Assembly: GCF_900117415.1 (NCBI RefSeq)
Contig: NZ_FPEI01000004.1
Location: 682,001 to 746,000 of the forward strand
Direction of reading: 5' to 3'
Origin: Hyphomicrobium sp. CS1BSMeth3
GTDB taxonomy: Bacteria; Pseudomonadota; Alphaproteobacteria; Rhizobiales; Hyphomicrobiaceae
DNA: 64,000 nucleotides
Shown: piece after piece, positions 8,977 to 18,147 of the stretch
Layout of the letters: each line of letters begins with the position of its first letter
Numbering within the stretch: position 1 is the stretch's first letter
Position numbers and translations under genes: made by a program
The notes under the pieces: model-generated
Databases searched by the model: none
What the model saw: only the letters and a program-made list of their open reading frames with translations
Told to the model about the DNA's origin: nothing

Positions 8977-9060
8977 GCCGTGGAGCCGTCTGCATGTGGC
9001 GGATCCGTCCATCGGACAGAGGCCCGCATTTCTCCTCTGTCCGATAGTGGCCCGGCGACC

Positions 9061-9462
9061 TTATTTCAGGCTTGCGAGCCGGCTGCGCACGAACTGATCA
9101 ATGGCATTCTCGAGCTGAACGGCATCCTGGGCCTGAACTTCCTCGGCAACTTCCCGGTCGAGCTTGTTCGTGAGGCCCTTCACGCGCCCCCGTGCCGCCG
9201 CCACGGCCTCGATCTGGTGCTCGACCTCGACGCCGAGCTCGCCGGCGCGCCGTTCGAGCTTTACCGCACGAGCGCTGACGAGTTCGGGGAAGACCGTGCC
9301 AACGAGGTTGTCGTGATCGAGGTACGCCCGCGTCACCGCCGCAGCCTTCGCCGCATCGTCGCGCGCGCGCTTCAGCTCCTCGGCGGCGCGCACTTCCTTC
9401 TCGTAGAGATGCTCGGTGAGGCGAACCAGCCGCTTGAGACGAGCAATCCTGCGCCGCTTCAT
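9061..9462 (-). CDS. fliJ: FliJ-like flagellar export protein
   Basis: A 133-residue, strongly basic and acidic helical protein predicted to form a long antiparallel coiled coil (RLKRLVRLTEHLYEKEVRAAEELKRARDDAA, and a matching C-terminal helix). That is the FliJ architecture. FliJ links the FliI ATPase to FlhA. It starts 10 bp after fliR, so it is in the same transcript as flhA. Sequence similarity is weak in this family, so the call rests on shape and context. Confidence 0.65.
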   Translation of the reverse strand: MKRRRIARLKRLVRLTEHLYEKEVRAAEELKRARDDAAKAAAVTRAYLDHDNLVGTVFPELVSARAVKLERRAGELGVEVEHQIEAVAAARGRVKGLTNKLDREVAEEVQAQDAVQLENAIDQFVRSRLASLK

Positions 9463-9472
9463 GGCCTGGGCC

Positions 9473-10216
9473 TCAGAGATTGGTCAGAGTTGTATTGAAA
9501 GCATCGAAGTAGATCTGCAGCATCTCCGGCACCATGAGATAGAGGAAGAACAGGCCACCCATGAGCAGGAAGGGGATCGAGACGAAGTACGACGGCACCT
9601 GCGGAATGAGCTTGCCGAGGATGCCGAACAGCACGTTCACGAGGATGGCATAGACGATGAACGGCCCGGTCACCTGAAGGCTCATCGTGAAGGAAACATT
9701 GAGCGTCTGAGCCAGCAGCCGCAGCCCGAACTCCGGCTCCGCCATCACGCCGAGCGGAATACGCCCGTACGAATCGAGCACGGTCTTGATCAGGACATGG
9801 TGGAAATCCAGGAGCAGGATCAGCAGCGTTGCTGAAAGCGTGATCATCGTCGCGAGTGTCGGCGCCGGCTCGTCGTGCTCGACGCCGCCGGAAAGACCGT
9901 TCAAGCCGATGTAGTTCGAGACCGCGCTCATCATGAATTCGAGTGCCGCGATGTAGATGCGGACCACAAGACCGATCACGGCACCGACAATGCACTCCGC
10001 CATGACAAAGCCGAGCAGCAGGCCGCCTTGCGCAGTTTTCAGCGTCCCCCCGTCGAGCACGCTCGGTGCCGCCGCCAGTGATAGGGCGAGCGCCAGGTAG
10101 AGGCGGACGCGCGCCGGCACGCGCGCCGTTCCAAAACCAGGCGACAGCATGAGCGTCGTCCCGATCCGGCAGAGGATGAGGATGACCCCCGTGGCGAACT
10201 CATCCAGTTCGAGCAT
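9473..10216 (-). CDS. fliR: Flagellar export apparatus membrane protein FliR
   Basis: A 247-residue polytopic inner-membrane protein of the type III export gate, assembled with FliP and FliQ. Motifs include CRIGTTLMLSPGFG near the N terminus, GLVVRIYIAALEFMMSAVSNYIGLN in the middle and PSYFVSIPFLLMGGLFFLYL near the end. The start ATG at 10216 shares its A with the last base of the flhA stop (TAATG), a strong sign of coupling. In-frame sequence upstream lies inside flhA. Confidence 0.95.
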   Translation of the reverse strand: MLELDEFATGVILILCRIGTTLMLSPGFGTARVPARVRLYLALALSLAAAPSVLDGGTLKTAQGGLLLGFVMAECIVGAVIGLVVRIYIAALEFMMSAVSNYIGLNGLSGGVEHDEPAPTLATMITLSATLLILLLDFHHVLIKTVLDSYGRIPLGVMAEPEFGLRLLAQTLNVSFTMSLQVTGPFIVYAILVNVLFGILGKLIPQVPSYFVSIPFLLMGGLFFLYLMVPEMLQIYFDAFNTTLTNL

Positions 10217-12309
10217 TATCCCGCAATGCTGCCGAGCGCCTTCACTTGAATTCCCCGCGCGATCTCGGCGTGCGACAGCACCGGCAGCGTCGGGAAGAGC
10301 CGTTCGATGACCATGCGCACGAAGGGTCGCGCTTCGACCGAGGTCACGAGGACGAACTGCTCGCCCTTCTCGGTGTGGCTGGAGATCACGCGCGAGGCAT
10401 CCTTGCTGAAGTCCTCGATCAATCGCGGATCGATGTCGAACTCGATAACCTCTCCACGCTGGTCGCGCTTCAGGCTCTCGTGGAAAGCGAGATCCCACCG
10501 GCTGCCTAGGCGCAATACCGCGAGCGTGCCATCCTTGGCGAGATCGCCGCAGATCTGCTGTGCCATGCGCTGGCGGACATGCTCCGCAACCTGCTCCGAG
10601 CGCCGTGTGTGTGGCGCGATCTCCGCGATCGCCTCGAGAATGAGCTGCACGTTACGAATGGAAACGCGCTCGGCAAGCAGCATCTTGAGGACGGCCTGGA
10701 TGCCGGAAAAGGAAATGTGCGCCGGCCGGATCTCGTCGAGGAGCCGCTTGTACTCCGGCGGCAAGCCGTCGATCAGCGCCTGCATATCGCGATAGGAGAA
10801 GAGCTGGGCGAGGTTGTTGCGGACCGCCTCGCTCAAGTGCGTGAGCAGCACCGTCATGATATCGACGGTCGCGAAGCCCTCGCGCTTCACCTCCTTCGCG
10901 TAGGCCTCGGGGATCCAGATCGCCTTGAGCCCGAACGCCGGCTCGACGGTGTCGACGCCCGAAATCGTCGGCTTCGGACCATCGCCGACGATGACGAGGA
11001 CATCGCCGATCGGCAGCTCGTGACTGCCGACCGTCGCCCCGTGAATACGGATCTGGTAGCCGCGCGCCGGCAGCGAGAAGTCATCCGAGAGATTGATCTC
11101 GGGCACGACGAAACCGTACTGCTTGGCGAATTTGCGCCGGAGCTTGGCCACGCGTTGCGCGAGCTCCTCGTGCTTGCGGATGAACTCCGCCGAAAGGCGC
11201 TGGCCGAAAACGATCTCGATCTCGCTGACCTTGAGCGCGCCCTTGATCGAGTGGCGTGCCTCTTCCTCGGCCACCTGCGTCGCCTCGCGGACCTTGGCGT
11301 CCTCAGCGAGCTTCTCCTGGGCCCATCGTCGCGGAATGGCGTAGCCGGCGATCGCTGCGATACCACCGAGGATGGCAAAGGGGAGAAGCGGCAGGCCAGG
11401 ACCGAGCGCGAGCAGGCCCATGGCCACCGCGGTCATCAGCAGCGCCTTGGGATGGTTGCCGACCTGCCCGACGACCGTCTTCTCGACCGAGCCGTGCGTG
11501 CCGCCCTTGGCGACCACGAGGCCTGCCGCGAGCGAGATGATGAGCGCCGGGATCTGCGTGACGAGACCGTCGCCGACCGAGAGCTTCGTGAACACATCGG
11601 CGGCTTCGGCAATCGGCATTCCATGCCGGAAGGCCGCGATCAGGATACCGCCGAAGACGTTGACGGCGGTGATGATGAGACCTGCGATCGCGTCGCCGCG
11701 CACGAACTTCGAGGCACCGTCCATGGCACCGAAGAACGAGCTTTCCTCGTCGAGCTCGCGACGGCGGTGCTGCGCCTCACGCTCGTCGATGAGACCTGCG
11801 GAAAGGTCGGCATCGATCGCCATCTGCTTGCCGGGAATACCATCGAGGGCAAATCGCGCGCCGACCTCGGCGATGCGCGAGGCGCCCTTGGTGATAACGA
11901 TGAAGTTCACGGTCAGGAGGATGACGAAGACGACTACGCCGATGACGAAGTCGCCGCCCATGACGAGCTTCGAGAAGCCGGCAATGACGTAGCCGGCGGA
12001 ATGCTCGCCGTTGGCGCCCTCGGTCAGGATGATTCGCGTCGTCGCCACGTTGAAGGCGAGCCGCAGCATCGTCACGATGAGCAGGATCGTCGGGAAGGAC
12101 GAGAACTCGAGCGGCCGCTTCACCCACAGTGCCACCATGAGGATCAGCACCGCGGCCGCGATCGAGAAGGCGAGGCCCGCATCGATCAGCAGGGGCGGCA
12201 GCGGCAGGAACAGCACCGCCAGGATCAGCACGATCCCGGCCGCAAAACCCATGTCCGTCAGTCCCGCCAGCCGATTGAGCGGCAGACCTCCACTGGTCGT
12301 TTGCGACAC
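10216..12309 (-). CDS. flhA: Flagellar export apparatus protein FlhA
   Basis: The large export-gate subunit forms the nonameric cytosolic docking ring and the transmembrane proton-driven channel. About 697 residues: eight hydrophobic segments in the first half, the conserved FHIPEP-region sequence around [24 protein letters not shown], then a long cytoplasmic domain. The start is uncertain. A GTG at 12309 (VSQTTSGG) follows GAGGGGG at normal spacing and gives the usual length for this order. An ATG at 12378 would add a basic 23-residue extension without a comparable ribosome site. Confidence 0.95.
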   Translation of the reverse strand: MSQTTSGGLPLNRLAGLTDMGFAAGIVLILAVLFLPLPPLLIDAGLAFSIAAAVLILMVALWVKRPLEFSSFPTILLIVTMLRLAFNVATTRIILTEGANGEHSAGYVIAGFSKLVMGGDFVIGVVVFVILLTVNFIVITKGASRIAEVGARFALDGIPGKQMAIDADLSAGLIDEREAQHRRRELDEESSFFGAMDGASKFVRGDAIAGLIITAVNVFGGILIAAFRHGMPIAEAADVFTKLSVGDGLVTQIPALIISLAAGLVVAKGGTHGSVEKTVVGQVGNHPKALLMTAVAMGLLALGPGLPLLPFAILGGIAAIAGYAIPRRWAQEKLAEDAKVREATQVAEEEARHSIKGALKVSEIEIVFGQRLSAEFIRKHEELAQRVAKLRRKFAKQYGFVVPEINLSDDFSLPARGYQIRIHGATVGSHELPIGDVLVIVGDGPKPTISGVDTVEPAFGLKAIWIPEAYAKEVKREGFATVDIMTVLLTHLSEAVRNNLAQLFSYRDMQALIDGLPPEYKRLLDEIRPAHISFSGIQAVLKMLLAERVSIRNVQLILEAIAEIAPHTRRSEQVAEHVRQRMAQQICGDLAKDGTLAVLRLGSRWDLAFHESLKRDQRGEVIEFDIDPRLIEDFSKDASRVISSHTEKGEQFVLVTSVEARPFVRMVIERLFPTLPVLSHAEIARGIQVKALGSIAG

Positions 12310-12435
12310 CCTGAACCCCCTCGACTGAATGCAATGGCCGCGCGGAATCGCAGCGAGCGCACGGCTCCGTGCGCTCATCCTCGCAAGCTATGCTGATGGG
12401 GAGCTGACCAACGGCGCGCGGCGCACGCCGCGGCC

Positions 12436-12702
12436 TCAGAATCCCTTCTCGACGTGCAAAAAGGTCATCTGCGCGAAGGCAAAGACATTCGCGCCCATGA
12501 AGTGGGCGGAAAACATCGCGACGAGGAAGATCGCCATGATCTTCGGCACGAACGTGAGCGTAATTTCCTGCACCTGCGTCAGGGCCTGCAGCAACGCGAT
12601 GGTGATGCCGACGACCATGGCGGCAAGCACGCACGGGCCCGCAACCATGATCACGGTCCAGATTGCAGCCTGGACCAGCTCCATGGCATCAGCTTCGTTC
12701 AC
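12436..12702 (-). CDS. fliQ: Flagellar export apparatus protein FliQ
   Basis: An 88-residue protein with two hydrophobic helices joined by a short cytoplasmic loop (ALTQVQEITLTFVPKI), the standard FliQ pattern. It packs around FliP and FliR in the export gate. The start overlaps the flgD stop (ATGA-type, 4 bp), and flhA follows about 125 bp later. Confidence 0.95.
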   Translation of the reverse strand: MNEADAMELVQAAIWTVIMVAGPCVLAAMVVGITIALLQALTQVQEITLTFVPKIMAIFLVAMFSAHFMGANVFAFAQMTFLHVEKGF

Positions 12703-13172
12703 GCGGGGGTCTCGTCGCCACCGCTGCTGTCGCCGCCGGTATCGGCCGGGGGCGGCGTTGCCTTCTCGCCGATGATGAGGCCGGGGCCGACCATGAACTC
12801 CTGACCGTTGTCGAGGAGGACCATCACGCCATTGGACAGGACCTTGGCCGCAACGACGACGCCGCCGGTCTTGTTCTCGTCGGAGATGACCATCTTGCCG
12901 ACGAGGTTTTCCGCAAGCTGCAGATTGCTCGTGTTCAGCAGCGAGGCAATGCGCTCGTTGGTCTGAATGGTCTTCTCGACCTGAGAGAAGGTCGCAAGCT
13001 GCGCGACATAGTCGCTCGACTTCATCGGCTCCATCGGGTCCTGATTGCGCATTTGCGCGATCAGCAGATGGAGAAAGGCGTTGTAGTCGAGCGTCGGCGC
13101 TGCAGTCGCCGACTGCGTCTCGGGCGTCGTCTGCGTCGTCTTGGTCGTATTCAGGATACTCGCGACGTCCAT
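12699..13172 (-). CDS. flgD: Flagellar hook capping protein FlgD
   Basis: FlgD forms the temporary cap under which FlgE polymerises into the hook. The N-terminal export and capping region is clear: TLDYNAFLHLLIAQMRNQDPMEPMKSSDYVAQLATFSQVEK (residues about 27-67). The protein is short (157 aa) and ends in a Gly/Ser/Asp-rich tail rather than the full Tudor/fibronectin hook-binding module of enteric FlgD, as is common in this order. Confidence 0.93.
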   Translation of the reverse strand: MDVASILNTTKTTQTTPETQSATAAPTLDYNAFLHLLIAQMRNQDPMEPMKSSDYVAQLATFSQVEKTIQTNERIASLLNTSNLQLAENLVGKMVISDENKTGGVVVAAKVLSNGVMVLLDNGQEFMVGPGLIIGEKATPPPADTGGDSSGGDETPA

Positions 13173-13202
13173 GTCAGCCTCAACCTCTGTTAGACGCGCG
13201 CA

Positions 13203-13649
13203 CTAGGCGACCGATTTCTTCACCGGCTCTGCAAGCAACTTCGCTGCGCCGCGGTCGCGTGATTTGAGAATTTCATCCTCGAGCGGGAAGAGCGCTCTGA
13301 TCTTCCGCAGAGTCTCGAACGTGCGCCCGCGCTCCATGAGCGCCTTGACCTCGACGAGGCCGTCCAGCACGTCCTGATTCTTGAACGTCATGAGGAGCGC
13401 CTGATGCGACTGCTCATACATTTGCCGCGCGATCCGCTCGCTCTTCGGCTCCATGAGCATCGTCTGCACGATGAAATAGAGCTGCCGCAGCGGCGTCGTC
13501 GCCTGCTCCTCCTGCAGGATATGCCCCTCGAGCAGAAAGACGACCTCGTTCATCAGCTCGAGGGTCACCTTGCGGTCGACCCTGATCACGCCGCCGTTGA
13601 TATAGACGCGCTCATTCGGCTTCAGGTGGACCTTGAGGTGCCCTGTCAC
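13203..13649 (-). CDS. flbT: Flagellin post-transcriptional regulator FlbT
   Basis: A 148-residue product with the family N terminus LKPNERVYINGGVIRVDR and LEGHILQEEQATTPLRQLYFIVQTMLM. In Caulobacter, FlbT binds the flagellin mRNA leader and couples flagellin synthesis to hook completion, working with FlaF. Here it overlaps the flaF stop by 4 bp in the same order. A small hairpin in the flagellin leader of this window (29832-29850) is a candidate target. Confidence 0.95.
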   Translation of the reverse strand: MTGHLKVHLKPNERVYINGGVIRVDRKVTLELMNEVVFLLEGHILQEEQATTPLRQLYFIVQTMLMEPKSERIARQMYEQSHQALLMTFKNQDVLDGLVEVKALMERGRTFETLRKIRALFPLEDEILKSRDRGAAKLLAEPVKKSVA

Positions 13650-13993
13650 GTGAGCCCATCCCGGATTGCTTTGGAAACGACGATCACGTCCTCAAAGCCC
13701 TTCGCGTCGTCGGTGCGCGCCGACTCGAGCTCGCGCAGGATCCAGATGCCGATCGACACGAGCTGCGCTTTCAGCGCCTTGGGAAGACCGTTCTCCGGGC
13801 TCGCGAGGTCCTCGACCAGCACACCCCAGAGCTTACTGGTGAAGGCGATGGCCTCGGCCGACGCCGACACCGGCGCGCCTGGCGTAACGGCCTGCTCCAG
13901 GAGCAGGATGGACTGGTCGAGCGCGACGCGCTCGCGTTCGCGCGCCGCCTGCTGGTCATCCTCGAGGAGATCGCCGTACTGTATGCGCTGCAT
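13646..13993 (-). CDS. flaF: Flagellin regulator/chaperone FlaF
   Basis: A 115-residue helical protein beginning MQRIQYGDLLEDDQQAARERER. FlaF is required for flagellin production and secretion in alphaproteobacteria and acts as the partner of FlbT, whose gene overlaps its end. The ribosome site is GGAGAAGG just before ATG. A 63-bp remnant of the long palindromic repeat begins 20 nt upstream of this ATG and therefore forms part of the flgL-flaF spacer. Confidence 0.93.
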   Translation of the reverse strand: MQRIQYGDLLEDDQQAARERERVALDQSILLLEQAVTPGAPVSASAEAIAFTSKLWGVLVEDLASPENGLPKALKAQLVSIGIWILRELESARTDDAKGFEDVIVVSKAIRDGLT

Positions 13994-14012
13994 TACCTTC
14001 TCCGTGCCGCAC

Positions 14013-14075
14013 TAGCGTGCCTTATGATTCCGAAGTTCGCCGGGATGCGGCGAATTCCTCGATCATCACACGAGC
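14013..14075. repeat. Internally deleted copy of the flagellar-leader palindromic repeat
   Basis: The left end (CTAGCGT, then GATTCCGAAGTTCGCC) matches the first half of the 167-bp elements at 16635 and 31298. The right end (GCGAATTCCTCGATCATCACACGAG) matches their second half. About 104 bp are missing between the inner arms, so the left arm of palindrome 1 is joined to the right arm of palindrome 2. It begins 20 nt upstream of the flaF ATG. Confidence 0.75.
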
Positions 14076-14090
14076 GTCCCGTGCCCCGCC

Positions 14091-15140
14091 TCACAGGTAG
14101 TTGAGCAGCGTGAGCTGCTGCATCCGCGCCGTGATCTTGTAGGACGCCTCGATCCGCGCCGTCAGCGCGCTGAGCCGGTCCGCCACTTCGAAGGGGTCGA
14201 CCCCCTCCAACTTACCGATGCGGCCCTCGAGCGCCTGCTTCTCGATGGCAATACGCTCGTTTGCTTGCGCAAGGCGTTCCTGAGCGACGCCCACGCGCGC
14301 CTGCGTGGCGACGACACTGTAGCCGCCTTCGCTCGACGTGTTTGCGATTCGCGCGGCCAACACACTGAACGTCTCGGCGTTCAGATTCTCGGTGCCCCCA
14401 TCGATCGCGAGCGTCAGCGCGAAGTAGAGCTGGCGAATGCCGCGGTCGTTCGCCGTCGACGAGGTGTTGATCTCCTCGTGCTGAGAGATGCGGTCGCGCA
14501 TCACCTCGTCGGTCGCGTGGGAGAAGTTCGCGCTCCACTGCGGCTCCTCGAAGAGCGCCGCGAACGGCCCATCCATATAAGCCGTCATCTGAGCCGGCGT
14601 AATCGTCACGGCCTGAGGATCGTCCGGCGGGAAGCCGAATGCGGCCGTGAACGTCGAGATCACCGCCGTACGCGCAGGACTCGGCGGCTCGCTCAGATAG
14701 TCGTCGACCGGCGGGACCGAGATGTTGAGGCCCGAAAATGCATAAACGCCGTTCGAGCTGGTTCTAAGGACATCCGAGAGCGTTTCCATACGCGACTTCG
14801 CATCGGCGACGAGAAGGCCGCGATCGCCGCCCGCTTTGTAGATGCCGAGCGTCGACTCACTGAAGGTCTGCCCCAGATCGCGCATCGCACCAAACGCCGA
14901 TTGCAGGAACTTCATGCGCTGCTCGACGACCGCATTCGTGCTCGTGAGCCCCTCGAGATCGCCGACGATATGGCGCATGTCGAGCACGCCGCCCACCCGG
15001 CCGCCGAGAGTCTTGCCAACGTCGGCGAGGCGACCGCTGCTGAATTCCTTGAGGGTATCAGCGAGATTGGCCTGATTTCTCGCATTGGCCGTGCGCAGGA
15101 TCTCGCGAGAAACGAGCGTCGAGATGGTATCGGCTTTCAT
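14091..15140 (-). CDS. flgL: Flagellar hook-filament junction protein FlgL
   Basis: A 349-residue flagellin-like protein that forms the second junction ring (HAP3) between hook and filament. It has the flagellin-type N-terminal helix (STLVSREILRTANARNQANLADTLKEFSSGRLADVGKTLGG) and C-terminal helix (RIEASYKITARMQQLTLLNYL) around a variable middle. It starts 3 bp after the flgK stop and is presumably cotranscribed and escorted by the FlgN-like chaperone. Confidence 0.92.
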   Translation of the reverse strand: MKADTISTLVSREILRTANARNQANLADTLKEFSSGRLADVGKTLGGRVGGVLDMRHIVGDLEGLTSTNAVVEQRMKFLQSAFGAMRDLGQTFSESTLGIYKAGGDRGLLVADAKSRMETLSDVLRTSSNGVYAFSGLNISVPPVDDYLSEPPSPARTAVISTFTAAFGFPPDDPQAVTITPAQMTAYMDGPFAALFEEPQWSANFSHATDEVMRDRISQHEEINTSSTANDRGIRQLYFALTLAIDGGTENLNAETFSVLAARIANTSSEGGYSVVATQARVGVAQERLAQANERIAIEKQALEGRIGKLEGVDPFEVADRLSALTARIEASYKITARMQQLTLLNYL

Positions 15141-15143
15141 GCG

Positions 15144-16616
15144 CTACAGCGCTCCCGTGGCTCTTAGGATGGACTGGAACATCTGATCGACGGTCGATAT
15201 GAGCCGAGCCGTCGCCTGATAGGAGCGCTCGATCGCCATCAGGCTGGTCATCTCCTCGTCGAGGCTGATGCCGACCTGGCCCTGCCAGGCATTGAGCGCA
15301 CGCTCGCCGAGCACCTCGCGGTCGGCCAGGCGTTCACTCGTGTTGCTGCGGCGGGCCTCGATCCAGCCGCCACTTTCGGTAGCGAGCGCGAGCAGGCTCT
15401 TCGAGCTGCTGAGACCCGTCGCCGGATCGAATGCCTGCGTCTCCGACATCGCAGCCGCGAGATCACGCAGCCTCTGGCTGAAACCCGCGCCACCACCGGC
15501 GTTGTACACATAATCGGGCTCGCTCGGATCGCCGATGCCGCCGTCACGGATGCGCGCCAGGACGCCGCCCTGTGACGGGTCGGCATTCGGATTGACCTGG
15601 ATCGACATGGCGATGCCGTCCAGAACCGTGCCGCCGGGCGGCAGCGTCGGACCACCGGCCCACGTGAAGAGGCCCGCGATGCTCGGCAGCGTCGGCGTAC
15701 CCGACTGATCGCTCTCAGCGAAGGCCGTGATCAGGCCGCGCGCGATCTCGTCGATCTGGCGGCCGAAGGAGATCGAGACGTCGTCACGAATTTGCAGGAG
15801 GCCGCCGATCTTCCCGCCGATACGCGTCGCCGCAGCGCCCGAGTAGGGCACGCCGTCGATCGTCAACAGGCCACCCGGCTGACCGGGCGAGAGCGGCGCA
15901 TTGTCGAACGTGATCGCCCGCGGCACCGTCTCGAACAGGGTCGTCCCGTTCGCGGTGAACAGGACCATGTCGTTGTTGCTGCGCGTGGTCGGGTGAATGT
16001 CGATAAGGCCCGAGATCTCGCGCAGCAGCATGTTGCGCCGATCGATCTGATCGGTCACGTCCCGGCCGATAACCGTGCCGGATACGATCGCGTTATTGGT
16101 GTCCTCGAAATCCTTGAGGAGCGATCCGAGCTGACGCGTCGCCTCAGCAAGATCGGTGTTGGCTTCCTTGCGCACCTGCGCGACGAGCTTCGCCGCATCC
16201 TGCAACGTGTAGGCGACGTTGTTTGCGGCGGAAACGACGTTGCGCAGGAGGGATTCGTTGCTCGGATCGGCAGCCGCGGCATAGAGCGCCTTCTGCATCT
16301 CCGTCAGCATTGCTGCCGGGCTGACGCCGAGCTCCGGATCGTTGACCACGGCGCCCAGCCGCTCGAGCGCGGCGGACATGCTCGACAGCTCGCTATGCTT
16401 GGCGGAGCTGCTGAGCACGCTCTCGAGTAGCCGCGTCGATACGGCATTGCTGATCGTGCCGAGGCGGACACCGATTTCCGAGCTGATGGTGTGCGCGTAC
16501 TTACGAGCGGCGTTTGGGTTGTCGACGTTGGAGATGTTACGCGAAACCAGAGAGGACTGCGTGGCATTGGCGAGCAGCCCACCGCGGGCAATCTCATGAG
16601 CGAGCGTAAGTGACAT
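15144..16616 (-). CDS. flgK: Flagellar hook-associated protein FlgK
   Basis: The first hook-filament junction protein (HAP1), 490 residues. The N terminus carries the axial motif SLVSRNISNVDNPNAARKYAH (about 23-43), and the C terminus has ISLDEEMTSLMAIERSYQATARLISTVDQMFQSIL. The ribosome site GGGGGAGG lies 4 nt from ATG. A complete 167-bp palindromic repeat begins 18 nt upstream of the ATG, so the flgE-flgK spacer is almost entirely repeat. Confidence 0.95.
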   Translation of the reverse strand: MSLTLAHEIARGGLLANATQSSLVSRNISNVDNPNAARKYAHTISSEIGVRLGTISNAVSTRLLESVLSSSAKHSELSSMSAALERLGAVVNDPELGVSPAAMLTEMQKALYAAAADPSNESLLRNVVSAANNVAYTLQDAAKLVAQVRKEANTDLAEATRQLGSLLKDFEDTNNAIVSGTVIGRDVTDQIDRRNMLLREISGLIDIHPTTRSNNDMVLFTANGTTLFETVPRAITFDNAPLSPGQPGGLLTIDGVPYSGAAATRIGGKIGGLLQIRDDVSISFGRQIDEIARGLITAFAESDQSGTPTLPSIAGLFTWAGGPTLPPGGTVLDGIAMSIQVNPNADPSQGGVLARIRDGGIGDPSEPDYVYNAGGGAGFSQRLRDLAAAMSETQAFDPATGLSSSKSLLALATESGGWIEARRSNTSERLADREVLGERALNAWQGQVGISLDEEMTSLMAIERSYQATARLISTVDQMFQSILRATGAL

Positions 16617-16634
16617 CGACCTCCCCCGACCCGG

Positions 16635-16801
16635 CTAGTGTCCCGATGCCGAAGTTCGCTTGACCTCGATGCTGGCGTCCCGAGCGAACTTCGGCATAAA
16701 AAAGGACACTAGAAACATAGATTTGCCAGCGTGATTCAGATCGAGGAATTCGCTCGGCACAGCGCCGCGAGATCTGGCGAATTTCTCGATCATCACACTA
16801 G
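16635..16801. repeat. 167-bp nested palindromic element, copy upstream of flgK
   Basis: Termini are CTAGTGT and ACACTAG. Palindrome 1 has outer arms 16635-16643 / 16704-16712 (9 bp, perfect), inner arms 16646-16660 / 16683-16697 (15 bp, perfect) and a 22-nt spacer. Palindrome 2 has outer arms 16731-16735 / 16792-16796, a 3-nt left bulge, inner arms 16739-16753 / 16777-16791 (15 bp, one wobble) and a 23-nt spacer. It is the best-preserved copy and lies in the flgE-flgK spacer. Confidence 0.9.
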
Positions 16802-16813
16802 ACCCAACCAGGC

Positions 16814-18073
16814 CTACCGCTTCAAGTTGACCACCAATTCCATGAGCTCCGAGCCCGTCTGGAAGACGCGCGAGTTCGCCGTGTAATTGCGCTGCGCCTC
16901 GATCATGTCGGCAAGCTCGGTGGCGAGATCGACCGTCGAGCTTTCAAGCGCGCCGGAGCGTATGTCGCCAAACCCTGCGCTCCCGGCAATGCCCACGCGG
17001 AGATCGCCGGAGTTGTTCGACGGCAGGAAGATATTTCCCGCCTTGGGCGTGAGACGGTCGGGGCTAGCGACCGTGGCCAGCGGAATGAGATAGGTCGCAA
17101 AGCGCGAGCCGTTCTCGTAGACCTCGTAGAGCCTGCCGTCCGTATCGATCTCGATGCTCTGAACCCGGCTCGGCGCGTTGCCATTGGTATTGATCAGATC
17201 CACCGAGTAGTCGCCGGCGGTCTGCGTCATGGACGCAAGATCCATCACCATGGTCGCGCCGCCAGGAATCGGCACGGAGAGCGACTGCGCGCTGCTCGGA
17301 TCGAGCTGGCCAACACCATCGAACTGCAGCGTCGTGGTCGCCAGCGCCGCGCCCGCATAGGGGAAGCCACCGGTCGGGCCGCGACCAGCCGCGTCGTAAA
17401 CGGTCATCTCCCAGTCGCCCGTCGACAACTTGGCGAAGTGGACGTCGAGCATGATTTCCTCGCCAAGATTGCCGATGACGAGGACGGATGAGCGCGCCGT
17501 CGAGACGGCACCCGCGGCGTTGGTCGACGGCAAGTTCGCCGGGAGCACGTCGTCCGCCATAGCGGGAAGGTTGGCGATGATGCTTCCGATGGTCGTCGGC
17601 GTCGCCCGCATGCCGCCGGCCGTCACATTCACCGGAACGAGCCCCGCCGTGCCGTTGATGACCGGAGGCCCTGAGGCGTTCTCCGGGAGCGGATAGCCCA
17701 TGAGGGTATAGCCGGCCGAATTGATCAGGCGCCCCTCGCCATCCGGGACGAAGGCACCCGCGCGGGTGAGCGCCAGACTTCCGTCCGGCGCCGAAACGAT
17801 CATGAAACCGGCACCGCGAATTGCCATATCGAAGGGCGATGTCGACGGCGCCAGAACCCCCTGCTGGGAGATACCGTAGCGGACGTCCGTTTCCACGCCG
17901 CCCGAATTATATGACGTGGTGGTATCGTTCAGCAAAAGCGAGGAGAATTGCGTACTCGCCCGCTTATAACCGACCGTCGAAGCATTCGCGATATTGTCGG
18001 CGATCGTGCCCAGCCGATTGGACTGCGCATTCATTCCCGATGCGCCTGTGCGCATCAGCCCATAAACACTCAT
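16814..18073 (-). CDS. flgE: Flagellar hook protein FlgE
   Basis: A 419-residue structural subunit of the hook. It has the axial N-terminal motif NRLGTIADNIANASTVGYKRASTQFSSLL (about 20-48), a central variable domain with PDGEGRLINSAGYTLMGYPLP, and the C-terminal axial helix ELADMIEAQRNYTANSRVFQTGSELMELVVNLKR. The length and the extra central domain distinguish it from FlgF and FlgG. It is the first gene of the flgE-to-fliR transcription unit and follows rem by 74 bp. Confidence 0.95.
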   Translation of the reverse strand: MSVYGLMRTGASGMNAQSNRLGTIADNIANASTVGYKRASTQFSSLLLNDTTTSYNSGGVETDVRYGISQQGVLAPSTSPFDMAIRGAGFMIVSAPDGSLALTRAGAFVPDGEGRLINSAGYTLMGYPLPENASGPPVINGTAGLVPVNVTAGGMRATPTTIGSIIANLPAMADDVLPANLPSTNAAGAVSTARSSVLVIGNLGEEIMLDVHFAKLSTGDWEMTVYDAAGRGPTGGFPYAGAALATTTLQFDGVGQLDPSSAQSLSVPIPGGATMVMDLASMTQTAGDYSVDLINTNGNAPSRVQSIEIDTDGRLYEVYENGSRFATYLIPLATVASPDRLTPKAGNIFLPSNNSGDLRVGIAGSAGFGDIRSGALESSTVDLATELADMIEAQRNYTANSRVFQTGSELMELVVNLKR

Positions 18074-18147
18074 GAGATAGCCCCCAGACGGATCGGATTT
18101 CGCAGCTTAGAATACGGCCGCACACCTTGCGCCAGGCTGTCGGACCG

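Noticed and set aside
10579-12396. A plus-strand open frame of about 605 codons opposite flhA
   Set aside because: Antisense to the clear FlhA gene and of repetitive charged composition without protein family features.
16635-16801. Insertion sequence or simple transcription terminator
   Set aside because: There is no transposase frame in the 167 bp and no T run after either palindrome. The position immediately before gene starts does not suit a plain terminator of the upstream gene, although partial termination is not excluded.
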